Shown piece after piece: positions 55,011 through 63,953 of a DNA stretch of 64,000 nt; position 1 is the first letter of the stretch; each line of letters begins with the position of its first letter. This DNA comes from Acidobacteriota bacterium (GTDB taxonomy: Bacteria > Acidobacteriota > Terriglobia > Terriglobales > Acidobacteriaceae). The notes under the pieces are model-generated. The model had not been told where the DNA came from and made no database searches. It saw nothing but the letters and a program-made list of their open reading frames with translations. The translations under genes and the position numbers were made by a program. The stretch lies in contig QIAP01000042.1 in assembly GCA_003225075.1 (NCBI GenBank), positions 1 through 64,000 of the forward strand, written 5' to 3'.

Positions 55011-55601
55011 TTACTTGATCTCCAACACTTCTTTTTCTTTTGCCTTGCTCATATCCTCCATCTTCTTGATCTCATCGTCTGTGAGCCGTTGAATCTCGTC
55101 TAGCGCCCGCTTTTCTTCATCTTCGGTAATCTTCTTGTCTTTTAGCGCCTTCTTAATCCCATCGTTTCCATCCCGACGAATGTTTCGAATGGCGGTCCGA
55201 TGCTCTTCCAGTACCTTGTGCAGGTGCTTGACCATATCCTTTCGGCGTTCCTCGGTGAGCGGCGGAACAGGCACGCGGATGATCTTGCCATCATTCATCG
55301 GGTTCAATCCCAGGTCGGCCGCGCGAATCGCTTTCTCAATCGCTCCCAGTGACGACGGATCAAACGGCTGCACCGTGATCAACTGCGCTTCCGGGGCATG
55401 CACCTGCGCGATCTGGTTCAGCGGCATCTGCGAGCCGTAATAGTCGACATTCACGCTGTCCAGCATGTGTACCGAGGCGCGACCAGTGCGGGTGGCGGCC
55501 ATCGCTTTGCGGAAATCCTCCACCGCCTTATCCATGCGCGTCTTTAATTGGATGTTCATTTCTCTGAGACCAGGTAAGGCTGCCATGGTGCTTTGAGCCA
55601 T
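55011..55601 (-). CDS. frr: Ribosome recycling factor
   Basis: Helps EF-G split the post-termination ribosome. The 196-residue product has the three-helix bundle plus hinge domain: VEDFRKAMAATRTGRASV, VDYYGSQMPLNQIA, and the C-terminal KKALKDKKITEDEEKRAL. It is about 11 residues longer than common homologues at the N-terminus. GGAG is 7 bases before ATG 55601, supporting it. It follows pyrH on the same strand, the classic order. Confidence 0.96.
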   Translation of the reverse strand: MAQSTMAALPGLREMNIQLKTRMDKAVEDFRKAMAATRTGRASVHMLDSVNVDYYGSQMPLNQIAQVHAPEAQLITVQPFDPSSLGAIEKAIRAADLGLNPMNDGKIIRVPVPPLTEERRKDMVKHLHKVLEEHRTAIRNIRRDGNDGIKKALKDKKITEDEEKRALDEIQRLTDDEIKKMEDMSKAKEKEVLEIK

Positions 55602-55640
55602 TTGTCAGCTCCACAAAACTTTAAGAATCAAAAACGGTGC

Positions 55641-55646
55641 ATTATA
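55641..55646 (-). promoter_or_regulatory. Possible -10 box upstream of frr
   Basis: A perfect TATAAT on the minus strand lies about 40 bases before the frr start, in the gap after pyrH. No convincing -35 is present, so the promoter call is weak. Confidence 0.35.
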
Positions 55647-55726
55647 AACCGAAGCACGTTTAGTGGGGATTTACGCACCCCAGCCGGATCTTTGCCGGGT
55701 TAATTCAGCGGAACGGGATTTGTAGT

Positions 55727-56446
55727 TCAAGCACTTACCAGCGAACCGATTTTTTCGCCTGTAACTACTTTTCGGATGTTGCCACGATGATTCAGGTTAA
55801 AAATGATGATAGGAAGGTTGTTGTCCTTACACATGGAAATGGCGGTGGAATCCATCACCTTGAGACCTTGCTTGAGGACTTCCATATAGCTGATCTGGGT
55901 GAACTTCTTGGCATCCTTCACCAGCAGGGGATCGGCGTCGTAGATACCATCGACCTTGGTGGCCTTGAGGATGGCCTCTGCCTTAATCTCCATGGCGCGC
56001 AGCGAAGCTGCGGTATCGGTTGAGAAATATGGATTCCCGGTCCCGCCGGCGAATATCACAATCCGCTCCTTCTCCAGGTGACGGATGGCGCGGCGGCGTA
56101 TGAACGGCTCGGCCACCTGGTTCATCTCAATCGCAGACATAACGCGGGTATACACATTCTGCTTCTCCAGCGCGTCCTGGAGGGCGAGAGCGTTGATTAC
56201 GGTGGATAGCATGCCCATATGGTCAGCCGAAACGCGGTCCATGTTGCGGGCCTGCTCGGCCACACCGCGAAAGAAATTCCCGCCACCGACTACGATTGCG
56301 ATCTGCACCCCCAGCGAGTGCACATCGGCCAACTCGGCTGCGATTTCATGGATGCGAAAGGGGTCCACTCCGAATCCCTGCGTCGCGGCCAAGGCTTCAC
56401 CTGAAAGCTTAAGCAGAATGCGTTTGAAGACCGTAGTTGTGGACAT
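55727..56446 (-). CDS. pyrH: UMP kinase
   Basis: Converts UMP to UDP with ATP, essential in pyrimidine synthesis. The 239-residue protein has the amino-acid-kinase fold: [12 protein letters not shown] start, [26 protein letters not shown], and [16 protein letters not shown]. The sequence before ATG 56446 has no clear Shine-Dalgarno. It follows tsf after an intrinsic-terminator-like hairpin and precedes frr, the common tsf-pyrH-frr order. Confidence 0.97.
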   Translation of the reverse strand: MSTTTVFKRILLKLSGEALAATQGFGVDPFRIHEIAAELADVHSLGVQIAIVVGGGNFFRGVAEQARNMDRVSADHMGMLSTVINALALQDALEKQNVYTRVMSAIEMNQVAEPFIRRRAIRHLEKERIVIFAGGTGNPYFSTDTAASLRAMEIKAEAILKATKVDGIYDADPLLVKDAKKFTQISYMEVLKQGLKVMDSTAISMCKDNNLPIIIFNLNHRGNIRKVVTGEKIGSLVSA

Positions 56447-56497
56447 TTAAGTTGTAAGTTCTCGGATACCGGTTGGTTCTCGCTTCAGCCGAGCAAA

Positions 56498-56520
56498 TAA
56501 AAGGAGCGCCGTGGCGCCCC
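56498..56520 (-). terminator. Terminator-like hairpin after tsf
   Basis: On the minus strand GGGGCGCC pairs with GGCGCTCC (one G-T wobble), followed by TTTTATTT. It starts 6 bases past the tsf stop, so it may end the rpsB-tsf transcript or act as a partial attenuator before pyrH. Confidence 0.65.
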
Positions 56521-56525
56521 TCAGA

Positions 56526-57182
56526 TTACTCGGCTTTCCCTTCACCAGGCTTGGTGATCGCAATCGTCTCGCCCACATCCCCCACTTTGAAACGCGCGAA
56601 ACGGCGTACCGCGAGGTTCTCGCCCAGCTTGCCAATTCTGGTCGCGATGAGTTGCGCAATGCTGATCGTCTGATCTTTAATGAAGGGCTGCTCGTATAGG
56701 CAAACTTCTTCATAAAACTTGCTCATCTTGCCTTCAACAATCTTCTCGACCACCTGTGGGGGCTTGCTAGTGGCGGCAGCCTGGCTGCGATAGATGTCCT
56801 TCTCGCGCTCGTAGGCCTCAGGCGTGACGTCCTCTTTGCGGACAAATTTCGGATCCGACGCAGCGATGTGCATGGCGATATCGTGCACCAGTTCCTTGAA
56901 GTCATCGGTGCGCGCCACAAAATCACTTTCGCAGTTTAGTTCCACCAGAACGCCGATCTTACCGCCGGCATGTATGTAGCTGGCGACCGATCCTTCACTG
57001 GTCACGCGAGTCGCCTTCTTGGCAGCGACCGACACACCTTTCTTGCGCAGCAGAATCACTGCCTGGTCGAGGTCACCCTTGGACTCAGTTAGTGCCTGTT
57101 TGCAGTCCATCATCGGCGCCCCAGTCTTTTCCCGGAGCTCTTTCACTTGCGAAGCAGAAATATTCACTGTAGTTGTGCCCAT
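56526..57182 (-). CDS. tsf: Translation elongation factor Ts
   Basis: Nucleotide-exchange factor for EF-Tu. The 218-residue protein is the short type, with the N-terminal UBA-like helix and TGAPMMDCKQAL motif, the GKIGVLVELNCESDFVAR core, and a single C-terminal core repeat (KMSKFYEEVCLYEQPFI). Short forms with one coiled-coil region are normal outside Proteobacteria. It follows rpsB by 143 bases, in which a strong hairpin lies. No obvious Shine-Dalgarno precedes the start. Confidence 0.96.
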   Translation of the reverse strand: MGTTTVNISASQVKELREKTGAPMMDCKQALTESKGDLDQAVILLRKKGVSVAAKKATRVTSEGSVASYIHAGGKIGVLVELNCESDFVARTDDFKELVHDIAMHIAASDPKFVRKEDVTPEAYEREKDIYRSQAAATSKPPQVVEKIVEGKMSKFYEEVCLYEQPFIKDQTISIAQLIATRIGKLGENLAVRRFARFKVGDVGETIAITKPGEGKAE

Positions 57183-57275
57183 ATTTGTTAAAACACTTTC
57201 TTGTTAGATGCTTCCACGCTCATTAAGGCGCTAGCCGAAGGGACTGAAAACCTGGAGATTGCTCCTACAAAACTT

Positions 57276-57304
57276 GACCCGCGGCGACAAAACGCGCGCG
57301 GGTC
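57276..57304 (-). terminator. Hairpin between rpsB and tsf
   Basis: Eight perfect pairs (GACCCGCG with CGCGGGTC) are followed on the minus strand by AAGTTTTG. It lies about 22 bases past the rpsB stop. It may terminate or attenuate transcription into tsf, adjusting the S2 to EF-Ts ratio. Confidence 0.55.
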
Positions 57305-57325
57305 GGAGTCTCTGACCGGGTACGC

Positions 57326-58255
57326 TCAATAAGTCTGAGTCTCAACTTCAGGTACCTCGCCGGCTTCTTCTTCCTTAGCGGCAGCCGGCTGCTTGCGCGT
57401 CCCCGCGCCCAACACCTCTTCCATACTGATGTCTTCTGATGCCGAATCGTCGGCGCCAGCATGGGAAGCACCTGCGCCCGCGGCTGCTCCAGCGGAGGCT
57501 TCCGCGGCATCCAATTCGGCCTGCCGGGCGGCACCGGCGGCAGCGGCCAATTCGGCAGATTGTTTGTCAGTGGCCATCTGCGAACCTTCGACAATCGAGT
57601 CCGCAATCTTAGACGCGAATAATCTGATCGCCCGCAACGCATCATCGTTTCCTGGAATTACGTAATCCACTTCGCTCGGGTCGCAATTGGTGTCTACCAC
57701 GGCGACCACAGGAATGCCCAGCTTACGTGCCTCGCGTACCGCAATCTGCTCCTTGTTGGAGTCGATGACAAAGATCGAGTCGGGCAGCTTGTTGAGGTCT
57801 TTGATGCCGGAAAGGTTGGCTTCGAGGTGCTTGCGCTCGCGCTCCAGCTTTATGACTTCCTTCTTGGGCAACAGCTCGTAACGGCCATCGGTGGCCATTT
57901 CGTCGAGCTCCTTGAGCCGCTTTACCGACTTCTGCACGGTCACCCAATTAGTCAGGAGTCCGCCCAACCAGCGCTGGTTTACGTAGAACATGCCACAGCG
58001 CTTTGCCTCTTCAGCAATCGCGTCCTGCGCCTGGCGCTTGGTTCCCACGAAGAGCACAAGTCTGCCTTCGGATGCCAGGTCCTGCACAAATTTGGACGCC
58101 TCTTTGAACATCTTCAGCGTCTTCTGCAGGTCAATAATGTAGATCCCGTTGCGCTCACCGAAGATGTATTCTTTCATCTTGGGATTCCAGCGCTTGGTCT
58201 GGTGCCCGAAGTGGACGCCCGCCTCGAGCAATTCCTTCATGGTGATATTAGCCAA
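57326..58255 (-). CDS. rpsB: 30S ribosomal protein S2
   Basis: Small-subunit protein on the back of the 30S particle. The standard core begins [18 protein letters not shown] and includes the block [12 protein letters not shown]. The start is TTG 58255, four bases after GGAGG. An ATG lies 15 bases further in. The 309-residue length exceeds the usual 235-260 because of an Ala/Glu-rich C-terminal tail (about 60-70 residues), as in other acidobacterial S2 proteins. It is followed by tsf, the standard pairing. Confidence 0.97.
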   Translation of the reverse strand: MANITMKELLEAGVHFGHQTKRWNPKMKEYIFGERNGIYIIDLQKTLKMFKEASKFVQDLASEGRLVLFVGTKRQAQDAIAEEAKRCGMFYVNQRWLGGLLTNWVTVQKSVKRLKELDEMATDGRYELLPKKEVIKLERERKHLEANLSGIKDLNKLPDSIFVIDSNKEQIAVREARKLGIPVVAVVDTNCDPSEVDYVIPGNDDALRAIRLFASKIADSIVEGSQMATDKQSAELAAAAGAARQAELDAAEASAGAAAGAGASHAGADDSASEDISMEEVLGAGTRKQPAAAKEEEAGEVPEVETQTY

Positions 58256-58364
58256 TCAACCTCCTCATTGAGTCTGCATCTTTCGCGTGCCTTGCGGCCG
58301 CTCCAGATTGCCATTCCCGACCCCGAGCCGCGAGGCACGGGAAGAATTGAACACCTGAACCAAT

Positions 58365-58420
58365 GTTTCAAATTCTCAAAGCTTCAAGTTTGCCCGCGTC
58401 GTCTTTTGAAACTTTGAAAC
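58365..58420 (-). promoter_or_regulatory. Inverted repeat in the rpsB leader
   Basis: The arms 58365-58382 (GTTTCAAATTCTCAAAGC) and 58403-58420 pair with a few mismatches around a 20-nt loop. They lie in the 187-base leader upstream of rpsB. The TTTCAAAG-type motif recurs just upstream. It may be a translational control structure for S2 or a dispersed repeat. Confidence 0.45.
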
Positions 58421-58442
58421 CGCAGAAACCTTGAAATCTGCC

Positions 58443-58838
58443 CTATCGCTTCGAATACTGGAAGCGTTTTCTTGCGCCCTTCTGACCGTACTTCTTGCGT
58501 TCTTTGCCGCGTGAGTCGCGGGTGACCATACCCTCCGCCTTCAGCTTTTTTCGCAATTCAGCATTGAAGAGGATCAAGGCGCGCGCCACGCCAAGCTTAA
58601 CGGCGTCTGCCTGACCGCTGACCCCCCCGCCGGAAACATTGGCGACCACATTAAAGTTACTATGGGTCTCGGTGGAAACCAGCGGCAGCCGCGCGCTTGA
58701 GCGTTGCTCTTCGGTCACGAAATATTGTTCGAAGGGTCGTCCATTGACTTTGAATTCGCCACTGCCCGGACGCAAATAAACGCGCGCAATAGCCGACTTG
58801 CGGCGTCCCGTACCATAATATTGAACTAATTCAGCCAT
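58443..58838 (-). CDS. rpsI: 30S ribosomal protein S9
   Basis: Small-subunit head protein whose C-terminal tail reaches the P-site tRNA. The 131-residue product shows [19 protein letters not shown] at the start, [12 protein letters not shown] in the middle, and the basic tail ending [14 protein letters not shown] precedes ATG 58838. It follows rplM by 54 bases, the conserved L13-S9 operon order. Confidence 0.98.
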   Translation of the reverse strand: MAELVQYYGTGRRKSAIARVYLRPGSGEFKVNGRPFEQYFVTEEQRSSARLPLVSTETHSNFNVVANVSGGGVSGQADAVKLGVARALILFNAELRKKLKAEGMVTRDSRGKERKKYGQKGARKRFQYSKR

Positions 58839-58892
58839 TTAGCCTCTTGTCTAGGCGGCGATGAGCAAACCGCATCTCTGCCGACGAAATTG

Positions 58893-59324
58893 TTATGCCA
58901 GCGCCAGCGCTTCCGGCTTCTGCGCTTCATGCGGATGTTTATCGCTGCGATACACCTTCAGTTTACTCGCCATATGGCGGCCCAGTTTCGTCTTGGGCAA
59001 CATGCGCGTGATCGCGTCTTCGATTACCAGTTCAGGTTTCCGCGCAAAACGTTTGCGGAAATCTTCCGTGCGTAACCCGCCCGGATAACCAGTGTAGTGC
59101 TGATATTTTTTCTGTTCCGACTTCATGCCAGTCGTCTTCACCTTGTCAGCGTTGATGACAATCACATGATCGCCGGTATCCAGAAACGGCGTGTACTTCG
59201 GATTCGCTTTGCCCATCAGGATGTGGGCGACCTGCGAGGCCAGCCGTCCCAGGGTCTGTCCCGAAGCATCCACGACGTACCACTTGCGCGCAATTTCCCC
59301 CTCTGTGGGGAAATAGGTTGACAT
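58893..59324 (-). CDS. rplM: 50S ribosomal protein L13
   Basis: Early-assembly large-subunit protein of 143 residues. Landmarks are [17 protein letters not shown] near the start, the [25 protein letters not shown] core, and [19 protein letters not shown] near the end. GGGAG lies about 8 bases before ATG 59324. It heads the rplM-rpsI operon, with a promoter candidate upstream. Confidence 0.98.
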   Translation of the reverse strand: MSTYFPTEGEIARKWYVVDASGQTLGRLASQVAHILMGKANPKYTPFLDTGDHVIVINADKVKTTGMKSEQKKYQHYTGYPGGLRTEDFRKRFARKPELVIEDAITRMLPKTKLGRHMASKLKVYRSDKHPHEAQKPEALALA

Positions 59325-59433
59325 CTGAAATCTCCCAGAAATTAAAAAAACGCAAAGAAGACCGCTGAGTCTCTCCCTCGCGCGGAAAGCGCCAGGGTAT
59401 CAGGCGGGCAACCGCAAGACATCCGAAGGTTTA

Positions 59434-59463
59434 AAGATATCGTAGCCCGCGGAGAAAAGTCAA
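59434..59463 (-). promoter_or_regulatory. Promoter for the rplM-rpsI operon
   Basis: On the minus strand TTGACT (59458-59463) and TATCTT (59434-59439) are 18 bases apart, about 110 bases upstream of the rplM ATG. Both boxes are close to consensus and no other gene lies between. Confidence 0.6.
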
Positions 59464-59527
59464 CGAACCGGCCATTTACCTGCTGGTTACTGGGCTACGC
59501 CAAGCCACGAAAACAGATCGCGGTGCA

Positions 59528-60634
59528 TTACTCATATGCCAATGCATCGATGGGATCCTTCTGCGCCGCCTTGTACGCGGGATAGAGTGCGCCCAGAATC
59601 GCGCCGAGGATGGCGATCATCGTCGCTTTAAGAATCCAGCCTCCTGTCACCACAACTCGCAGCAATGGCAAACGATGGAGGATGCCAACTCGGGCCACCA
59701 AGCTGAACGAGATCCCTGCCACGATGCCGGCGATGGCTAGCAGCACGGTCTCGCGCAGAATGACATTCACAATGTAGAACTTTGACGCCCCGATGGATTT
59801 CAAGATTCCGATCTCGCGGGTCCGTTCCATGACGGCGGTATACATCGCCTGGAAAATTACGATGAATCCAATAATCACCGAGATCGCAATCACAACGTCT
59901 ATAAAACTTGACAGCCCGGGGTAGTTACTCGGCGTCATAAGAGAGAGATAGTCACGCATGGAATGAACGTTGTAGTTTTCCATTCCGGGCGTGCTCTTAA
60001 TCTCCTTGACAACAGCATCAGCATTGTTGGGATCATCCAACTTTAAATAAAAAGCCGATGCCTTTCCTTGAGCGCCGACTAGGTCTTGTAGTGTATTCAT
60101 TGGCAGGAACTTGCGAGCCCCGCGGCCATGCTCGACGATGCCAGCGATGCGAAAATTGTGGTTGAGAAGTTCAATGTTGTCTCCGACCTTGAGATGCTGC
60201 GACTTGGCGATCAAGTCATCTATCAGGACGTCATTGGGTCCGCGAAATGGTCCGCCGGCTACATAGCGAAAGGGCCCACCTAGCCTCTCGAAACTCTTCA
60301 GGTCAATGCCGTAAATTATCTCGACCGCGCCCGCGCTCGAGAACTGCATCACCACCGGCGCCACCGCAACCACATGAGGTAGCTTTGACAGCACATCGCC
60401 GATTTTTATAGAAAAAGGCGCTCCCGAGACGCCCGAAATCACCGATGACCCAGAGGGCAGAACAATGACATCTGCTCCCATCCCCGCCTGCCGCTGTTTC
60501 ACGTCATTCAAAATACCTAGCGATAATCCCACGATCAGCAGAATCAGGGTCACTTCCAGCGCGATGGCGACGATACTTATCGCTGACCGGATCGGCCGGT
60601 GCACCAGGTTTGCGACAATCATGCGGTTCATCAT
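59528..60634 (-). CDS. FtsX/MacB-type ABC permease
   Basis: A 368-residue permease from ATG 60634 (the frame opens at TTG 60655). One N-terminal helix (SIVAIALEVTLILLIVGLSL), a large extracytoplasmic domain, and three C-terminal helices with AVMERTREIGILKSIGASKFYIV match the FtsX/LolC type. No ATPase domain is present. It follows a LolA/LolB-like lipoprotein gene by about 44 bases, so it may move lipids or lipoproteins through the envelope. The start among the ATG/ATG/TTG options is not settled. Confidence 0.87.
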   Translation of the reverse strand: MMNRMIVANLVHRPIRSAISIVAIALEVTLILLIVGLSLGILNDVKQRQAGMGADVIVLPSGSSVISGVSGAPFSIKIGDVLSKLPHVVAVAPVVMQFSSAGAVEIIYGIDLKSFERLGGPFRYVAGGPFRGPNDVLIDDLIAKSQHLKVGDNIELLNHNFRIAGIVEHGRGARKFLPMNTLQDLVGAQGKASAFYLKLDDPNNADAVVKEIKSTPGMENYNVHSMRDYLSLMTPSNYPGLSSFIDVVIAISVIIGFIVIFQAMYTAVMERTREIGILKSIGASKFYIVNVILRETVLLAIAGIVAGISFSLVARVGILHRLPLLRVVVTGGWILKATMIAILGAILGALYPAYKAAQKDPIDALAYE

Positions 60635-60677
60635 GCTAAAAAGGGCTAATGCCAAGTGCTAATTGCCAATTGCGATC

Positions 60678-61619
60678 TTACTTATTCTTATTCCCGTCAT
60701 TTCCATTCGAGCTAGTGGCTCGTCCGGACTGCGGTTGATCCAGGCGCACGACTTCAGCTCCCGGCGGCTGCTGCAACACAAATTGATCGTCGGCCAGCTG
60801 CTGGTTGAGTTGCAGCTTCGCGATAGTGAGCGTGATGTCGTACTCCTCTTGCGGCCGATAGATCTCAATGTGAGTGGGCAAATTAATTCCAGAATAATCC
60901 TTGTAGTTCTCATAACTCACATCCGTGGCGAGATTGCCGTTTTCATCGTAAATAAGCTGCCGGTGCGGCAGCAGATCGGTGCGGCTGAAGACGATCTTTC
61001 GCGACAGAAACCAGCCGTGATCGGCCTTTTGAATGACATCAATCTCATAGTCGGGCTGTTCCACCCGGTGGCGTTTGGCGTCCGTTACCGTTTCGTACCC
61101 GTTTTCCATGACCGCGATGTCTTTCTCCGGATCAATCTGGCGGAGTAGTAAAGCATCATAGATGTGCTGCGGCCGGAGATTTTCCAGCGGCTGCTGTGTG
61201 CTGCGAGGCATGACATCATTGCGTCCGATGACAAACTTGTTCTTAGGCGGGATCCAGAGTTTGAACTGTTGCCCGTCGCTAACCATGTCGAAGGCACGAT
61301 TGCGTACTATCGGCATCAGGCCGATCATTCGCAGCATGGCCGGTTTGCGTAAAAGAATGTAGCCACGAATTTGTTTGTAATCTGTGACTTTGCCCTTGAT
61401 TGCACCACCTACAGAGGTGTCAATGTCCACCGTTGCGTTCATGGTTTGGATCTTGGCTGCCTGCTCATTGATATATGCGATTAATTCCTGCTGGGTGGCG
61501 GATTTCAGCGGAGCCGTGCTAACTTGGCGCTCCACCCTGCGGGAACGGAATAGGCAGCCGGTGAGCGGCATCACCACCAGCAAAATGGCCACGGCCTGGT
61601 AACTGCGCAGGGACTTCAT
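60678..61619 (-). CDS. LolA/LolB-like outer-membrane lipoprotein (DUF4292-type)
   Basis: Lipoprotein of 313 residues from ATG 61619, with a lipobox LTGC. The longer frame to 61685 has no support. The body shows a beta-rich pattern (VDIDTSVGGAIKGKV, KPAMLRMIGLMPI, VRNRAFDMVSDGQQFKLWIPPK) typical of the convex half-barrel of LolA/LolB or DUF4292. It may bind lipids or lipoproteins at the outer membrane. The paired FtsX-type permease follows on the same strand, suggesting a transport pair, but no ATPase is near. Confidence 0.7.
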   Translation of the reverse strand: MKSLRSYQAVAILLVVMPLTGCLFRSRRVERQVSTAPLKSATQQELIAYINEQAAKIQTMNATVDIDTSVGGAIKGKVTDYKQIRGYILLRKPAMLRMIGLMPIVRNRAFDMVSDGQQFKLWIPPKNKFVIGRNDVMPRSTQQPLENLRPQHIYDALLLRQIDPEKDIAVMENGYETVTDAKRHRVEQPDYEIDVIQKADHGWFLSRKIVFSRTDLLPHRQLIYDENGNLATDVSYENYKDYSGINLPTHIEIYRPQEEYDITLTIAKLQLNQQLADDQFVLQQPPGAEVVRLDQPQSGRATSSNGNDGNKNK

Positions 61620-61840
61620 TGATACTTCTCTAATGTCATTGTGTTGCAGCTCTAACAGATGAGTATACCCCGAAGAAGTTGCCACAAAGGATGCCTCGGC
61701 GGCGCTGTAATGCTCGAAATTCCATCGCAGCCTGCAGACCTGGTGGTCAAGCGCTTGCCGCGTACCCTTGGGTTATGACTCCCGGCCAACGACTACCGAC
61801 TAACCAGCCATGCTCGATCATCATCTAAACTATTGATCGA

Positions 61841-62827
61841 TTGCGCAGATTTTTCACAATACTGTTTTTCGTGGTCGTGGCTGCCGCTGGATATATAGGG
61901 TGGAGCCTGCTCGTCCCGCTGTCGCCGCGCGGGCAAAAGTTTGTCTTGCTACGTCCCGGATATTCCACGCGCCGCATTGCGGGGGAACTGAAGGCTGCCG
62001 GCGTCATCAGGAGCCAGAGTGCCTTTGTCCTCTGGCATTACTTTCATCACAAGCGGTCCTTGAAGGCGGGCGAATATCTATTCGAAAGTTCCGGTAACGA
62101 AATCGCGGTACATAGACGCCTGGTGCGCGGTGATATCTACGTCCACAGCGTGGTGATTCCCGAGGGATACACCGTGTTCGATATCGCAAATGCCATTCAA
62201 GAAGCTGGATTAGGTTCGAGGCAAGACTTCCTCAGAGTGGCGCAATCGGAGACCTCTCTTATCGCCGATTTAGCTCCCGAAGCGCATTCCCTGGAAGGTT
62301 ACCTCTTCCCCAACACTTACCAATTCACCCGTACCCAGAGTATGGAAGAAATGTTATCCGCGATGGTGAAGCAGTTCCGGCAGGTGGCCCAGCAGATCGG
62401 CTTGAGCAGCAACCTGCAAAGAACGGTCACGATGGCGTCCATCATTGAAAAGGAAACAGCCGTCCCCGAGGAGCGACCGATCGTGGCGAGCGTGTATTAC
62501 AACCGGCTGGGCAAGAATATCGCACTGGACGCCGACCCCAGTGTGATCTACGCGGAATTACTGAATGGCAACTATCAAGGCACCCTCCACCACGGCGATT
62601 TGCAGGTCAACTCGCCCTATAACACCTACAGGCATGCGGGACTGCCCCCAGGCCCAATCGGAAATCCTGGCAGGAGTTCACTCGAAGCTGCCATGCATCC
62701 GGCTCAAACCGACTACTACTATTTCGTCAGCGACGGCGACGGCCATCACCGGTTCGCGCACGATTTAGAAGAGCACAATCGGAATGTAGCGGCTTATCGC
62801 AGAGCGATTCGCGAGCAAAATCGGTAG
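61841..62827 (+). CDS. mltG: Endolytic murein transglycosylase MltG
   Basis: Membrane-anchored enzyme that cuts nascent glycan strands and sets their length. The 328-residue protein has an N-terminal helix, a LysM-like part (IPEGYTVFDIANAI), and the YceG/MltG catalytic domain with LEGYLFPNTYQF, the key Glu203 in SIIEKETAVPE, and DPSVIYAE. The start is TTG 61841; no ATG lies upstream before a stop. Its end is 20 bases from the convergent response-regulator gene. Confidence 0.95.
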   Translation: MRRFFTILFFVVVAAAGYIGWSLLVPLSPRGQKFVLLRPGYSTRRIAGELKAAGVIRSQSAFVLWHYFHHKRSLKAGEYLFESSGNEIAVHRRLVRGDIYVHSVVIPEGYTVFDIANAIQEAGLGSRQDFLRVAQSETSLIADLAPEAHSLEGYLFPNTYQFTRTQSMEEMLSAMVKQFRQVAQQIGLSSNLQRTVTMASIIEKETAVPEERPIVASVYYNRLGKNIALDADPSVIYAELLNGNYQGTLHHGDLQVNSPYNTYRHAGLPPGPIGNPGRSSLEAAMHPAQTDYYYFVSDGDGHHRFAHDLEEHNRNVAAYRRAIREQNR

Positions 62828-62847
62828 ATGAATAGTTTCCAATGTGC

Positions 62848-63252
62848 CTAAACTGCGTTGTGAAGTCCATCCACGAAGAACATTGAATTTTGCAAGACGG
62901 CCTCTACTCCGCTCACAACTTCGCGCCCCGTACTCTTCGAGACGGCACCTTGAAAGCCAGCATCGCGCGCTTCCTCCGCAAGTTGGTCTGACAGTTGCTG
63001 AACGGTTAGCAGGATCAAGTGAGAACCGGGATTCCGCCGGCTTATTTCACGTGCCGCCTGCAGGCCATTCATCCGGGGCATGCCCAAATCGAGTATCACG
63101 ACGTCGGGCGCAAGTTCGTCGCTCTTGGCCACGGCGTCGAGGCCGTCCACTGCTTCCCCGCAAACTTCCCATTGGGGATGATCTTCGAGCAATCTCTTAA
63201 GCAGTTTGCGTATGGTGGAATCGTCGTCCGCGACCAAGATCCGAATCGGCAT
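62848..63252 (-). CDS. Single-domain response regulator
   Basis: CheY-like receiver of 134 residues with no output domain. ATG 63252 follows GGGAGG by 5 bases and is preferred to the longer frame. Conserved residues are Asp9/Asp10, the phospho-acceptor Asp55 (VVILDLGMP), Thr83 and Lys106. The C-terminal tail is short and hydrophobic. Its partner kinase is unknown and not adjacent. It could act by protein contact or serve as a phosphate sink. Confidence 0.85.
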   Translation of the reverse strand: MPIRILVADDDSTIRKLLKRLLEDHPQWEVCGEAVDGLDAVAKSDELAPDVVILDLGMPRMNGLQAAREISRRNPGSHLILLTVQQLSDQLAEEARDAGFQGAVSKSTGREVVSGVEAVLQNSMFFVDGLHNAV

Positions 63253-63364
63253 GTCAGCCTCCCAAGTCGCAGTCTTGATACGTTCGCATGCGGAGAGACT
63301 TTTATGGCTCGGCGCGGGCAATCATGAGGCGGTAATGTCGCTCCCCACCGAAGTCGTCACAAGT

Positions 63365-63383
63365 CTGTCATAGGGTATGACAG
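63365..63383. other. Perfect short palindrome between the response regulator and ruvX
   Basis: CTGTCATA-GGG-TATGACAG gives eight perfect pairs and is followed on the plus strand by CTTTTA. It lies in a 215-base gap after ruvX on the minus strand. It may be a weak terminator or a regulator binding site for the response-regulator gene. Confidence 0.4.
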
Positions 63384-63467
63384 CTTTTACAACGCGGAAC
63401 AATACAGCAGATACCCGATTACCAGCATGGTTACGCCAACTACTTGATGCCAAAAGGGAAAGTTATC

Positions 63468-63953
63468 TCAGGTTGAGACCCCCTTGGTATTCTCATTCGC
63501 AAAACCCCTACGTTCCATCCAAGCCTGCAAGATCAACACGGCGGCTAATTGATCCACCACTTCGCCGCGGCGCTTGATCGACATATCGGAGTCACGCAGT
63601 ACCCGGTTCGCCTGGGCAGAACTTAGTCGTTCGTCCCACAGATGTACAGGAAGCTGGAAGCGTTTGCGCAACTCTTCTGCGAAATGTTGCATTTTCTCCG
63701 CTTGAATGCCTTCCGCTCCGCTCATACGGAGCGGTAGACCAACCACGATCTCGGCGACGTTGTAATAACGAATCACTTCCTCGAGTTGCGCCAGATCTCG
63801 CCGTTTGTTCTGCCGGCGGATCGTTTTAAGGCCCTGCGCCGTGATTCCAAGCGGATCGGATACAGCCATACCAATAGTCTTCGAGCCTACGTCGAGCCCG
63901 AGAACCCGTTTGGGGAACCGGGCAGCCGAAACATCAGCCGAACTGGAGCTCAC
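63468..63953 (-). CDS. ruvX: Putative pre-16S rRNA nuclease / Holliday junction resolvase (YqgF/RuvX)
   Basis: RNase-H-fold nuclease of 161 residues. LGLDVGSKTIGMAVSDPLG carries the first catalytic Asp, VVGLPLRMSG holds the next strand, LWDERLSSAQA the Glu and DQLAAVLILQAWME the final Asp. The family processes 16S rRNA 5' ends in E. coli and has been proposed to resolve junctions. It is the last complete gene in the window. The next sequence to the right edge is too short to identify. Confidence 0.93.
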   Translation of the reverse strand: MSSSSADVSAARFPKRVLGLDVGSKTIGMAVSDPLGITAQGLKTIRRQNKRRDLAQLEEVIRYYNVAEIVVGLPLRMSGAEGIQAEKMQHFAEELRKRFQLPVHLWDERLSSAQANRVLRDSDMSIKRRGEVVDQLAAVLILQAWMERRGFANENTKGVST

